A stretch of DNA of 8,254 bases from an uncultured Bacillota bacterium (GCA_905208455.1 CAJLPK010000076.1:1-8254); one strand, 5' to 3'; counted from the stretch's first letter, positions 1 through 5,860 are shown. Notes: generated by a model not told the origin, from the letters alone. Translations and numbers: made by a program.

Positions 1-961
1 CATCGGCTCCGGCCCTGCCAGCCTGACCTGCGCCGGCGATCTGGCCAAGCGCGGTTACGAAGTTACCATTTTTGAAGCCCTGCACACCCCGGGCGGCGTT
101 CTTGTCTATGGCATCCCCGAATTCCGTCTGCCCAAAAAGCTGGTGCGCCAGGAGATCTCCAAGATCGAGGCGTTGGGCGCTACCATCGACTGCAATGTCG
201 TAGCCGGCCGCTCCATCGACATCAAAGAGTTGATGGAGGATATGGGATACAGCGCCGTATTCATCGGCTCTGGCGCAGGCCTTCCGACCTTCATGAAGCT
301 GCCTGGCGAAAATCTCAATGAGGTTTATTCTGCCAACGAGTTCCTGACCCGCGTCAATCTCATGGGCGCTTATAAATATCCTGAGGTGGATACCCCCATC
401 CGCATCGGCAACAAGGTTGCGGTCGTAGGCGGCGGCAATGTCGCGATGGACGCCGCGCGCTGCGCGCTGCGTTTGGGTGCTGAGGAAGTCTCCATCGTCT
501 ATCGCCGCAGCGAAGAGGAAATGCCCGCCCGTAAGGAAGAGGTTCATCATGCCAAGGAAGAGGGCATTGTATTCCGCTTCCTGACCAACCCCGTGGCGGT
601 CAAGGGCGATGAGGAAGGCAATGTTACCGGCCTTGAGGTCGTGGATATGGAATTGGGCGAGCCTGATGCTTCCGGCCGCCGCCGTCCTGTTGCCGTTAAG
701 GGCAGCGAGCATGTGCTGGATGTCCAGACCGTCATCATTGCGGTTGGCACGTCCCCCAATCCGCTGATTCACAAGAGCACGCCGGAGCTAGCGACCACTC
801 AGCGCGGCAACATCATCGCTGATGAGGAGACCGGCGCCACAAATATCCCCGGCGTATACGCCGGCGGGGACGCCGTTACCGGCGCCGCTACCGTTATCCT
901 GGCCATGGGCGCCGGCAAAAAAGCCGCCCAGGCCATCGACGAATACTTGCAGAAGCAATGA
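1..961 (+). CDS. gltA: Glutamate synthase (NADPH) small chain, GltA type, 5'-truncated by the window edge
   Basis: Flavoprotein that moves electrons between NADPH and partner centres. In glutamate synthase it supplies reducing power to turn glutamine plus 2-oxoglutarate into two glutamates in the cytosol. The reading frame is open from base 2, and 319 residues are visible of a family length near 460, so the N-terminal Fe-S domain lies outside. The fragment opens inside the FAD Rossmann motif (GSGPASL), followed by the family signature GGVLVYGIPEFRLPK. A second nucleotide-binding motif, VVGGGNVAMDAA, is at fragment residues 141-152, followed by VYRRSEEEMPAR. The C-terminal flavin motif GVYAGGDAVTGAATVILAMG is at 284-303. 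The stop is followed at once by a terminator, so this is the last gene of its unit. The large subunit of NADH-dependent ferredoxin:NADP reductase (NfnB) shares all these motifs; the upstream neighbour, not visible here, would separate the two. The family call is very secure and the exact role less so. Confidence 0.88.
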   Translation, partial: IGSGPASLTCAGDLAKRGYEVTIFEALHTPGGVLVYGIPEFRLPKKLVRQEISKIEALGATIDCNVVAGRSIDIKELMEDMGYSAVFIGSGAGLPTFMKLPGENLNEVYSANEFLTRVNLMGAYKYPEVDTPIRIGNKVAVVGGGNVAMDAARCALRLGAEEVSIVYRRSEEEMPARKEEVHHAKEEGIVFRFLTNPVAVKGDEEGNVTGLEVVDMELGEPDASGRRRPVAVKGSEHVLDVQTVIIAVGTSPNPLIHKSTPELATTQRGNIIADEETGATNIPGVYAGGDAVTGAATVILAMGAGKKAAQAIDEYLQKQ

Positions 962-972
962 TTCTCTGTACA

Positions 973-1002
973 AAAAAGCCATGGCTAATGCCATGGCTTT
1001 TT
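973..1002 (+). terminator. Intrinsic terminator after gltA
   Basis: Perfect 13-bp inverted repeat (AAAAAGCCATGGC at 973-985 and its complement at 990-1002) around a TAAT loop, starting 11 bases after the gltA stop and ending in five T. An A-tract before the stem would supply a U-tract on the opposite strand, so it may also stop read-through from the minus strand. Confidence 0.85.
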
Positions 1003-1067
1003 CATTATAAAGTGAACTGTCTCTCTTTTATGCAAAGCCTTCTCAGTCATCACTAAGATACGCCTGC

Positions 1068-1093
1068 AAAAAAGCCGGGAACCTCCCGGCTTT
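1068..1093 (-). terminator. Intrinsic terminator after popT
   Basis: Inverted repeat AAAGCCGGGA (1071-1080) and TCCCGGCTTT (1084-1093) around a 3-base loop. Read on the minus strand, the stem is G+C-rich and ends in a run of six T (1073-1068). It lies 9 bases beyond the stop codon of the DUF368 gene and closes that minus-strand unit. Confidence 0.85.
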
Positions 1094-1102
1094 CATGTCC
1101 TC

Positions 1103-1945
1103 TTATTTCGTTTTTGCCTCTATGATTTTCTTCAGCTTCTCAGAAGAAAATGCCAAGGAGATCCCCATCGCAATGATGAGCATTACAATGGCAACAATCC
1201 CTTCCCCGGAAAAGGAGAATCCGGAATTTGCTACCAACGGATAAATTGAGCCTAAAATCAACCCCAGGATGGCAAAGAAGGTAGCCTGCGGAAACTTTTT
1301 CAGACAAATATCGATGACCTTTGCTCCACCCAGTATGCCAATCAATACGCCGATAAGCACCGGTATCAAAATCAAGAGATTCATGGAAGATATAGCCGTC
1401 AGCACTGTATTGTATGTGCCCAGGATCACCATGACCATCGAGCCGCTGACGCCGGGTAAAATCATCGCTGCAGCCGCAATGGCAGAGCAAACGACGAGCT
1501 TGATAAACAGCCCTGTGGTCAAAACAGTGGCGATTTCTCCTGTCATCGCACCGCCGGAAAAGGAGGACAGCACCAGCATGCCCGCCAAAAAAATAAAGAA
1601 AGGAATCAGGCTGGCCGGCTTGAACTTGTCTTGTGTCGCGCGTTTGAAAATCATCGGAATGCTGCCCAAAATCAGCCCAATGAAAAAGAAGTTGGTGGCC
1701 AGCGGATAATTGCTTAGCAAAAACTCAATGAGCTTGCTGAAGCCTACAATACCAATGACCGCTCCGATGACGATCGGCAGCAAAAAGGCTATGCTCTTTT
1801 TGAATTCCTTGCGCAAATTGCTCACAGAGCTGATCAGCCTATCATAGATATTCAGCACCACCGCCATTGTGCCGCCGCTTACCCCCGGTATAATGTTTGC
1901 TATTCCTACGATCATCCCGCAGATGATATAGAAAATCCAGTTCAT
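1103..1945 (-). CDS. popT: DUF368 / PopT-family undecaprenyl-phosphate transporter
   Basis: Integral membrane protein of 280 residues, the usual size for DUF368. Members of this family (PopT) have been shown to return undecaprenyl phosphate, the lipid carrier of wall and glycan synthesis, across the cytoplasmic membrane. The sequence is almost entirely hydrophobic, with short polar breaks. It carries the hallmark motif IIPGVSGGT at 18-26 and a second copy, LPGVSGSM, at 163-170. Residues 55-96 and 193-234 align without gaps with 22 of 42 identities by my count, showing a two-repeat architecture. The ATG start at 1945 is preceded by GGGAAGGGGAG on the minus strand. It lies 64 bases after the glycosyltransferase stop, with no terminator between, so the two are probably co-transcribed. 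The family is clear; transport of C55-P is inferred from characterised relatives. Confidence 0.88.
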   Translation of the reverse strand: MNWIFYIICGMIVGIANIIPGVSGGTMAVVLNIYDRLISSVSNLRKEFKKSIAFLLPIVIGAVIGIVGFSKLIEFLLSNYPLATNFFFIGLILGSIPMIFKRATQDKFKPASLIPFFIFLAGMLVLSSFSGGAMTGEIATVLTTGLFIKLVVCSAIAAAAMILPGVSGSMVMVILGTYNTVLTAISSMNLLILIPVLIGVLIGILGGAKVIDICLKKFPQATFFAILGLILGSIYPLVANSGFSFSGEGIVAIVMLIIAMGISLAFSSEKLKKIIEAKTK

Positions 1946-2009
1946 ATCGCTCCCCTTCCCAGGCCTTGCAGCCGGTTTTCTTGCTTAACTATATGCGTAT
2001 ACGCTCTGT

Positions 2010-3053
2010 CTATTTTCTCTTTTTCGCAAAGACCCATTGCTGCTGTATCTTAAAGCTGCAGATAAACAGCACGATGTCCACAACGATCTTTACAATGATC
2101 TCGTCGATGCCCAGCCATCTCCTCAGCCCGCCGGTCAGGCCCATGGAAAGCAGGAGCTGGCATACCGCCAAAACCACATACCGCAGTAAGGAGCCTTTCC
2201 CGCCGCTCTTAAATACCACATGGCGGTTCACCAAATAGTTAAAGTATGCAGAGATAACTCTGGCACACGCCACGGATGCTTCTACACGCCATACAAAGCC
2301 CATCGGAAAGATGGCCTTGGTAAACAGCGAAAACAGCCCCAGATCAACCAGCGAGCTTCCGAATGAGGACAGCGCATATTTCCCCAAAATCGCATAAATG
2401 CGCAAAGCATCCTTTAAGGGATTGAAGTGCGAAGAGGCATTGTCCTCAATGTAGATGGTCTCGATCGGCACCTCTATCCACTTCAAATCATGCCTTGGGC
2501 ATTCCACGAGCATGTTCATCTCGTATTCAAAGCGCTCGCCCTTCACCTCCATCATCCAGGGCATCGCAGATCTCGGCACGCCTCTCAGCCCTGTCTGGGT
2601 ATCCGAAAGCCTTTGCCCTGCCAAAAAGCCAAATACAGCCCGTGTGATCTTATTGCCGAACCGGGACTTGAACGGCACATTCTCCTGAGAAAAGTCCCGG
2701 CATCCCATTACCATCACATCCGGCTGCTTTTCCATGGCCTGTCCCACCTTCAAAATATCCTGCGGGCTATGTTGGCCGTCAGCATCCGCCATCACTACGC
2801 CCGGCCTGCCTGGATAAAGATTCAGAAAGGCATTGAACCCTGTTTTCAATGCCCTGCCCTTGCCAAGGTTCACCGCATGGGTCACGACCTGGCATCCCAT
2901 CTCTCTTGCCTGTTCAAAAAAATGCTTGGTCTCCGGCTTGCTTCCATCGTCGATCAATAAAATATCCTTGATCCCGATGCTATGCAGCCCTTCTAGCAAT
3001 TTAATCAATTTTTCGTCCGGGTTTAAGGACGGAATCAGCACAACGCTCTGCAA
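2010..3053 (-). CDS. Family 2 glycosyltransferase (DPM1-like) fused to a GtrA membrane domain
   Basis: Probable polyprenyl-phosphate sugar transferase of 347 residues. The N-terminal GT-A domain shows VVLIPSLN (4-11), the nucleotide-binding DDGS (35-38), NLGKGRALKTG (62-72), the metal-binding DADGQH (90-95) and ERFEYEMNML (173-182), all typical of dolichol-phosphate-mannose-synthase-like enzymes. From about residue 225 a GtrA-like domain with roughly four membrane segments follows. It contains the characteristic AYFNYLVNRHVVF (269-281) and ends with QQQWVF (337-342). GtrA domains are thought to help move lipid-linked sugars across the membrane. I chose the TTG at 3053 because GAGGAG (3061-3066 on the minus strand) sits 7 bases before it; an in-frame TTG at 3068 would swallow that site. 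It is first in a unit with popT, and both proteins use polyprenyl phosphate. The sugar donor cannot be read from sequence. Confidence 0.85.
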   Translation of the reverse strand: MQSVVLIPSLNPDEKLIKLLEGLHSIGIKDILLIDDGSKPETKHFFEQAREMGCQVVTHAVNLGKGRALKTGFNAFLNLYPGRPGVVMADADGQHSPQDILKVGQAMEKQPDVMVMGCRDFSQENVPFKSRFGNKITRAVFGFLAGQRLSDTQTGLRGVPRSAMPWMMEVKGERFEYEMNMLVECPRHDLKWIEVPIETIYIEDNASSHFNPLKDALRIYAILGKYALSSFGSSLVDLGLFSLFTKAIFPMGFVWRVEASVACARVISAYFNYLVNRHVVFKSGGKGSLLRYVVLAVCQLLLSMGLTGGLRRWLGIDEIIVKIVVDIVLFICSFKIQQQWVFAKKRK

Positions 3054-3060
3054 AACGATA

Positions 3061-3066
3061 CTCCTC
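3061..3066 (-). promoter_or_regulatory. Ribosome binding site deciding the glycosyltransferase start
   Basis: GAGGAG on the minus strand, 7 bases upstream of the TTG at 3053-3051. Its position favours this TTG over the in-frame TTG five codons earlier at 3068-3066. Confidence 0.65.
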
Positions 3067-3111
3067 AAACTTATTGCATTTCACTAGAAAATCCTGGAAT
3101 TTTGCTTTTTT

Positions 3112-3139
3112 ATTATACCAATTTTATCTTTTTTTACAA
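3112..3139 (-). promoter_or_regulatory. Promoter of the glycosyltransferase-popT unit
   Basis: On the minus strand: TTGTAA (3139-3134), a 16-base spacer, and a consensus TATAAT (3117-3112) preceded by TG and one base, an extended -10. Transcription would start near 3105, giving a leader of about 50 bases before the TTG start. It lies between the GNAT stop and the glycosyltransferase, so the latter need not depend on upstream transcription. Confidence 0.6.
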
Positions 3140-3145
3140 CCTTTG

Positions 3146-3664
3146 TCACCATTGATTGCGCAAAACAGAGAAAATATGCAGATCCATCAAGGTCTCCCTT
3201 TTATAGGCTGCTTGCTTTAGCACAGCCTCTTCATGAAAGCCTGCTTTGACCGCTACACGCATGGATGCTGTATTGGGTGACAAAATGCTTGCAGAAAGCC
3301 GCCAGATCTCCGGATGCGCCGAAAATACCTCCGTGCCAAACAAGCGCAGCGCTTTGGACGCAATGCCCTGTCCCCAGTACTGGTATCCCAGCCAATAGCC
3401 GATCTCCGCGTTCCTGCTGTCTATATCGATATGAAACATGCTTTCCATCACGCCCGCCAGCTTATGCTCAACCAAAACGCCGCGAACCATCGACATGCCG
3501 TCCTCTTCATTCTCCCGGCAGCATTGAATAAAGCTCAGCGCGTGCTCGGGCAGATATGGCGATGGAAACCTGTCCCTTAAATAGCGATGTACGTTTTCAT
3601 GATCCGCCAGCCTTGCCAGCGGCACTGCATCCTGGATGCAAAGGGGGCGTAAAAAAATATCCAT
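3146..3664 (-). CDS. GNAT-family N-acetyltransferase (RimJ/RimL type)
   Basis: Soluble acetyl-CoA-dependent acetyltransferase of 172 residues, a normal length for the RimJ/RimL (Acetyltransf_3) group. The N-terminus (IFLRPLCIQDA) is the usual first strand and helix. AEIGYWLGYQYWGQGIASKA (86-105) contains the acetyl-CoA pyrophosphate-binding loop, with WGQGIA at its core. SPNTASMRVAVKAGFHEEA (129-147) holds the typical Asn and the KAGF element after it. Relatives acetylate ribosomal-protein N-termini, amino acids or antibiotics; the substrate here cannot be told. The ATG at 3664 has purine-rich AGGATAGGAG just upstream on the minus strand, although the GGAG part is unusually close. It follows the HxlR gene by 34 bases on the same strand, so it may be read from that promoter, but base composition differs between the two. 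Confidence 0.82.
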   Translation of the reverse strand: MDIFLRPLCIQDAVPLARLADHENVHRYLRDRFPSPYLPEHALSFIQCCRENEEDGMSMVRGVLVEHKLAGVMESMFHIDIDSRNAEIGYWLGYQYWGQGIASKALRLFGTEVFSAHPEIWRLSASILSPNTASMRVAVKAGFHEEAVLKQAAYKRETLMDLHIFSVLRNQW

Positions 3665-3698
3665 ATCTCCTATCCTTATCCTTTTTTATTCAGACAAC

Positions 3699-4046
3699 CT
3701 AAAAATCTTTTCCGCTGTTTTCCGTTCCCCATTGGCACATGCTTTCCATAACAGGAAGCAAAGAGCGTCCTTTATCAGAAAGGCTATACTCAACCTTAGG
3801 AGGTATCTGGGGATATTCCTTACGAACAATAAGACCGTCAGCTTCCAGTGCCTTTAACTCTGTACTTAAAGTTTTATAGGTTATCGTCCCGATTTTTCGC
3901 TGTAATTCGTTGAAACGAATCGTTTTGTATTCAACAAGCCAGTAAAGGATGACCAACCGCCATTTACCGCCGATCATGGAGAGTGTATAGCCAAATGGTG
4001 TATCTGTTAAAGAGGATATTCTTTTTTCATATTTCTCCATACTCAT
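3699..4046 (-). CDS. HxlR-family winged-helix transcriptional regulator
   Basis: Small DNA-binding protein of 115 residues, full length for HxlR/MarR-like winged-helix regulators, which bind as dimers near divergent promoters and often sense electrophiles or redox stress. Family landmarks are YTLSMIGGKWRLVILYWL (20-37), RFNELQRKIGTITYKTLSTE (44-63) covering the recognition region, LEADGLIVRKEYPQIPPKVE (67-86), the wing motif YSLSDKGRSLLPV (87-99) and a final MCQWG. The Cys that stands before Pro in redox-sensing relatives such as YodB is Thr16 here, and the only cysteine is Cys104. The ATG at 4046 has GAAAG about 8 bases upstream, a weak site; a second ATG two codons later has none. It is transcribed away from the flavoprotein gene and most likely controls it through the shared spacer. 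Confidence 0.88.
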   Translation of the reverse strand: MSMEKYEKRISSLTDTPFGYTLSMIGGKWRLVILYWLVEYKTIRFNELQRKIGTITYKTLSTELKALEADGLIVRKEYPQIPPKVEYSLSDKGRSLLPVMESMCQWGTENSGKDF

Positions 4047-4072
4047 ATTTAATACTTTCTTTTATGATAGTA

Positions 4073-4107
4073 TTTGTCAAAAAAGTGCGTACTTTTCTTT
4101 TTGTCAA
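4073..4107. promoter_or_regulatory. Candidate HxlR operator in the divergent spacer
   Basis: An inverted repeat AAAAGT-GCGT-ACTTTT (4081-4096) lies between two direct copies of TTTGTCAA (4073-4080 and 4100-4107), about 27 bases apart. On the minus strand the copies read TTGACAAA. The cluster overlaps the -35 of the flavoprotein promoter and lies 27 bases above the regulator's start codon, as expected for an autoregulating HxlR protein. This is an inference from layout and symmetry. Confidence 0.4.
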
Positions 4108-4129
4108 CTCAAACTTACGATAGCATAAA
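4101..4129 (+). promoter_or_regulatory. Candidate promoter of the flavoprotein gene
   Basis: TTGTCA (4101-4106), a 17-base spacer and CATAAA (4124-4129), a fair but not consensus pair. The predicted start near 4136 would give a short leader reaching the AAAGGA ribosome site at 4147-4152. Confidence 0.4.
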
Positions 4130-4163
4130 GAGAAGAGTCAGGCAAGAAAGGACGGGATTATGT

Positions 4164-4745
4164 GTGAAAAAAATATTAGTTGTTTTAGGTGGCGGACGTT
4201 CAAATGGAAATACAGCCCAATTAGTCGACGCATTTATGCGCGGAGCTATTGAAGCTGGGCATCAAACGGAATTGGTATCGCTAAATTCATTAAAAGTCAA
4301 TGGCTGTATGGGGTGTAACGCTTGCAGGTATGGGAAAAAATGCGTTCAAAAAGATGATTTTAATGCTCTTGTTCCCAAAATAAAAGAAGCGGATTTGATT
4401 GTATTTTCTTCTCCGCTTTATTTTTGGACGTTATCATCTAAAATAAAAGCATTTATCGAACGCTTTTATTGTATCGCTGAAAAAGACGAATTTCCACCAT
4501 TGGGTCGTTATGAAAAATATCCGATACAGGATTGTGCCTTGCTAATGACTTCCGCAGACAACTTTTTCTGGACATTTGAACAAGCAGTATCTTACTACAA
4601 TTTTGCATTGATAAACTATATTGGATTTCGCAATAAAGGTATGTTGCTTGCAGGAGGGTGTGGAGATACGAATGGACAACCCCAAATTTCCAAGACTCAT
4701 TTCTTAACAGAAGCATATAGCTTCGGTAAAAAAATATATGAGTAG
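4164..4745 (+). CDS. NAD(P)H-dependent flavodoxin-fold reductase, iron-sulfur-flavoprotein-like
   Basis: FMN-binding reductase of 193 residues, near the normal family length, probably reducing quinones, nitro compounds or other electrophiles in the cytosol. The N-terminus is a first strand (KKILVVLGG) followed by the FMN phosphate loop GGRSNGNTAQL (10-20). Cysteines 48, 51, 54 and 60 form CX2CX2CX5C, which fits the compact cluster motif of iron-sulfur flavoproteins, so a [4Fe-4S] centre is possible. SSPLYFWTLSSKIKAFIERF supplies the second flavin loop. I chose the GTG at 4164, preceded by AAAGGA 11 bases upstream; the open frame runs back to 4074, but those 30 residues resemble nothing and cover the promoter. 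It is divergent from HxlR, the classic arrangement for a regulator and its target. The region is visibly AT-richer than the flanks (19 G+C in bases 4381-4440). Confidence 0.83.
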   Translation: MKKILVVLGGGRSNGNTAQLVDAFMRGAIEAGHQTELVSLNSLKVNGCMGCNACRYGKKCVQKDDFNALVPKIKEADLIVFSSPLYFWTLSSKIKAFIERFYCIAEKDEFPPLGRYEKYPIQDCALLMTSADNFFWTFEQAVSYYNFALINYIGFRNKGMLLAGGCGDTNGQPQISKTHFLTEAYSFGKKIYE

Positions 4746-4866
4746 ATTTCACCCGGGGGCAACATCATACGGACAGGCAATCAAGGAGATTTTGAGATTT
4801 TATGACGAGTACATATCAAAGTTGTGCCTGCGCCCATTCTACCATGAAAACGGAAAGTCAGCATGA
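4738..4866 (+). CDS. Possible small overlapping ORF, 42 residues, unrecognised
   Basis: ATG at 4738 lies inside the last codons of the flavoprotein gene (ATGAGTAG, an 8-base overlap with its stop), so translation could be coupled. The product begins MSRFHPGATSYGQAIKE and ends RPFYHENGKSA. It has mixed polar, aromatic and helix-forming residues and looks protein-like rather than random. No ribosome binding site of its own is visible. I do not recognise it. It could be a genuine coupled small protein, the stump of a longer deleted gene, or chance. Confidence 0.25.
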   Translation: MSRFHPGATSYGQAIKEILRFYDEYISKLCLRPFYHENGKSA

Positions 4867-4953
4867 GGGGAGACGAGACATTAAAGAGTGAAGTACAGGC
4901 AGAGCCTATGAACGCCATGTTGCGGTTTGAGCTTAAAGTAGGATTGTAGCTAC

Positions 4954-5001
4954 GAGAAAAGGGAAATACACGTTTTTCGTGCAATCTCCCTTACTCTTTT
5001 T
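4954..5001 (+). terminator. Probable intrinsic terminator after the flavoprotein unit
   Basis: Imperfect hairpin: AAGGGA (4959-4964) pairs with TCCCTT (4987-4992), an inner CACG (4969-4972) pairs with CGTG (4978-4981) across a TTTTT loop, and the right arm is followed by ACTCTTTTT (4993-5001). The internal loop makes it weaker than the other terminators here. Confidence 0.45.
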
Positions 5002-5104
5002 CCGTCATACCAAAGCTCATTCAATCATGGTAAATTCGTGGTAAAATAATTATTTTTTGATTGATGAATCGTCCTTGAATGCCGTATTCATGCGGATAAC
5101 CAGA

Positions 5105-5133
5105 TTTTCTATATTCATTTTTTATAGTATACT
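5105..5133 (+). promoter_or_regulatory. Weak candidate promoter of the aldolase gene
   Basis: A good -10 element TATACT (5128-5133) lies 33 bases above the start codon. The hexamer 17 bases upstream (TTTTCT, 5105-5110) is a poor -35. It may need an activator, or the -10 may work with another element such as TATAGT at 5123. Confidence 0.35.
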
Positions 5134-5150
5134 AAACCCGTATAGAAAGA

Positions 5151-5158
5151 AAAGGAGG
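5151..5158 (+). promoter_or_regulatory. Strong ribosome binding site of the aldolase
   Basis: AAAGGAGG, a near-perfect match to the 16S rRNA tail, 8 bases before the ATG at 5167. It fixes the start and predicts high expression. Confidence 0.8.
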
Positions 5159-5166
5159 CCTATTAT

Positions 5167-5844
5167 ATGCAGTATCTTTTAGATTGTGCCAATGCCAGCG
5201 AGGTGGCTCAAGCAATGGACTTCTTTCCCCTTGTTGGCGTAACGACAAACCCTACTTTTGTGGCCAAAGAAAAGAAGGAGTTTCTTCCCTTGATGGATGC
5301 TCTGCACCAGGCTGTCGGGGACAAGCTGTTCTTTGTTCAGGTGCTGAGCCATACGGCAGAGCAAATCGTAGAGGAGGCGCTGGCCTTACAAGCACATTTC
5401 GGAGAGCCTTTTTATGCCAAGATCCCAGTTTCTCCCGAAGGACTCAAGGCCATTCGCATCCTGCGGGAGCAGGGCTGCAAAACCTTGGGAACCGCTGTCT
5501 TTACACCTCAGCAGGCTTTATTATGCGCCCGCAGCGGCGCCAGCTTTGTGGCACCCTATGTGAATCGTTTGGATGCCATTGGCGGCAATGGCGTAGAGAT
5601 GGTAGCAGATATAGTGGATACGCTGCTGAATGCAAATGTTGAAACAGAGGTGTTGGCTGCTGGGTTGAAAACCGTGCGGCAGGTAGAGGGCTGCGCCTTG
5701 GCTGGCGCCGGTTATGCTACGATGACCCCTGATTTGCTGTATGCACTTGCACACCATCCGCTCACAGACGCAGCTGTTTCTATTTTTGATGAAAATTGGC
5801 AGGCCCAATACGGCTGCGCTACTGCAAAGGATCTTTTGCGTTAG
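5167..5844 (+). CDS. fsa: Fructose-6-phosphate aldolase-type small transaldolase
   Basis: Class I aldolase of 225 residues, the compact TalC/FSA form. Family members either transfer dihydroxyacetone units in the pentose phosphate pathway or cleave fructose 6-phosphate to dihydroxyacetone and glyceraldehyde 3-phosphate. The barrel landmarks are Asp6, GVTTNPT (24-30), the Schiff-base Lys85 in YAKIPVSPEGLKAI, LGTAVF (107-112) and VAPYVNRLDAIGG (128-140). Two positions separate the activities: FSA of E. coli has Gln59 and Tyr131, whereas TalC transaldolases carry Glu and Phe. This protein has FFVQV (Gln58) and APYVNR (Tyr131), favouring aldolase over transaldolase activity. The start is fixed by the AAAGGAGG site. 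It is monocistronic: a terminator follows 19 bases after the stop, and the next gene is convergent. Catalytic preference is inferred from residues. Confidence 0.9.
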   Translation: MQYLLDCANASEVAQAMDFFPLVGVTTNPTFVAKEKKEFLPLMDALHQAVGDKLFFVQVLSHTAEQIVEEALALQAHFGEPFYAKIPVSPEGLKAIRILREQGCKTLGTAVFTPQQALLCARSGASFVAPYVNRLDAIGGNGVEMVADIVDTLLNANVETEVLAAGLKTVRQVEGCALAGAGYATMTPDLLYALAHHPLTDAAVSIFDENWQAQYGCATAKDLLR

Positions 5845-5860
5845 CATATTGCTGCGGTAC

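Larger units (their letters stand above)
4867..5166 (+). other. Gene-poor tail between flavoprotein and aldolase genes
   Basis: No convincing gene. All frames are broken. Short protein-like stretches occur in frame 0 (4845-4947, containing SMRGDETLKSEVQAEPMNAM and ending with a stop at 4945) and in frame 2 from an ATG at 4802, but neither has a good ribosome site or family match. A probable terminator sits at 4954-5001. From 5002 onward the DNA is strongly AT-rich and ends in the aldolase leader. An inverted repeat TGAAT-GCCGT-ATTCA (5076-5090) is a possible operator. Confidence 0.4.

Noticed and set aside
1995..2004. Perfect palindrome GCGTATACGC between the glycosyltransferase and popT
   Set aside because: A single 10-base palindrome is expected by chance in a window of this size. 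It has no T-run to make a terminator and no repeat nearby.
2427..2960. 177-codon open frame on the plus strand
   Set aside because: It lies wholly antisense to the glycosyltransferase, whose motifs are unmistakable, and its product is rich in His, Pro and Cys with no family features.
4074..4163. Thirty-codon N-terminal extension of the flavoprotein
   Set aside because: The flavodoxin fold begins at the GTG at 4164, and the extension would cover the promoter and candidate operator.
4781..4984. 67-codon open frame on the minus strand in the gene-poor tail
   Set aside because: It begins with TTG, with a GGGAG placed too close to act as a ribosome site, starts within the terminator hairpin and matches no family I know. 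It is kept only as part of the remnant finding.
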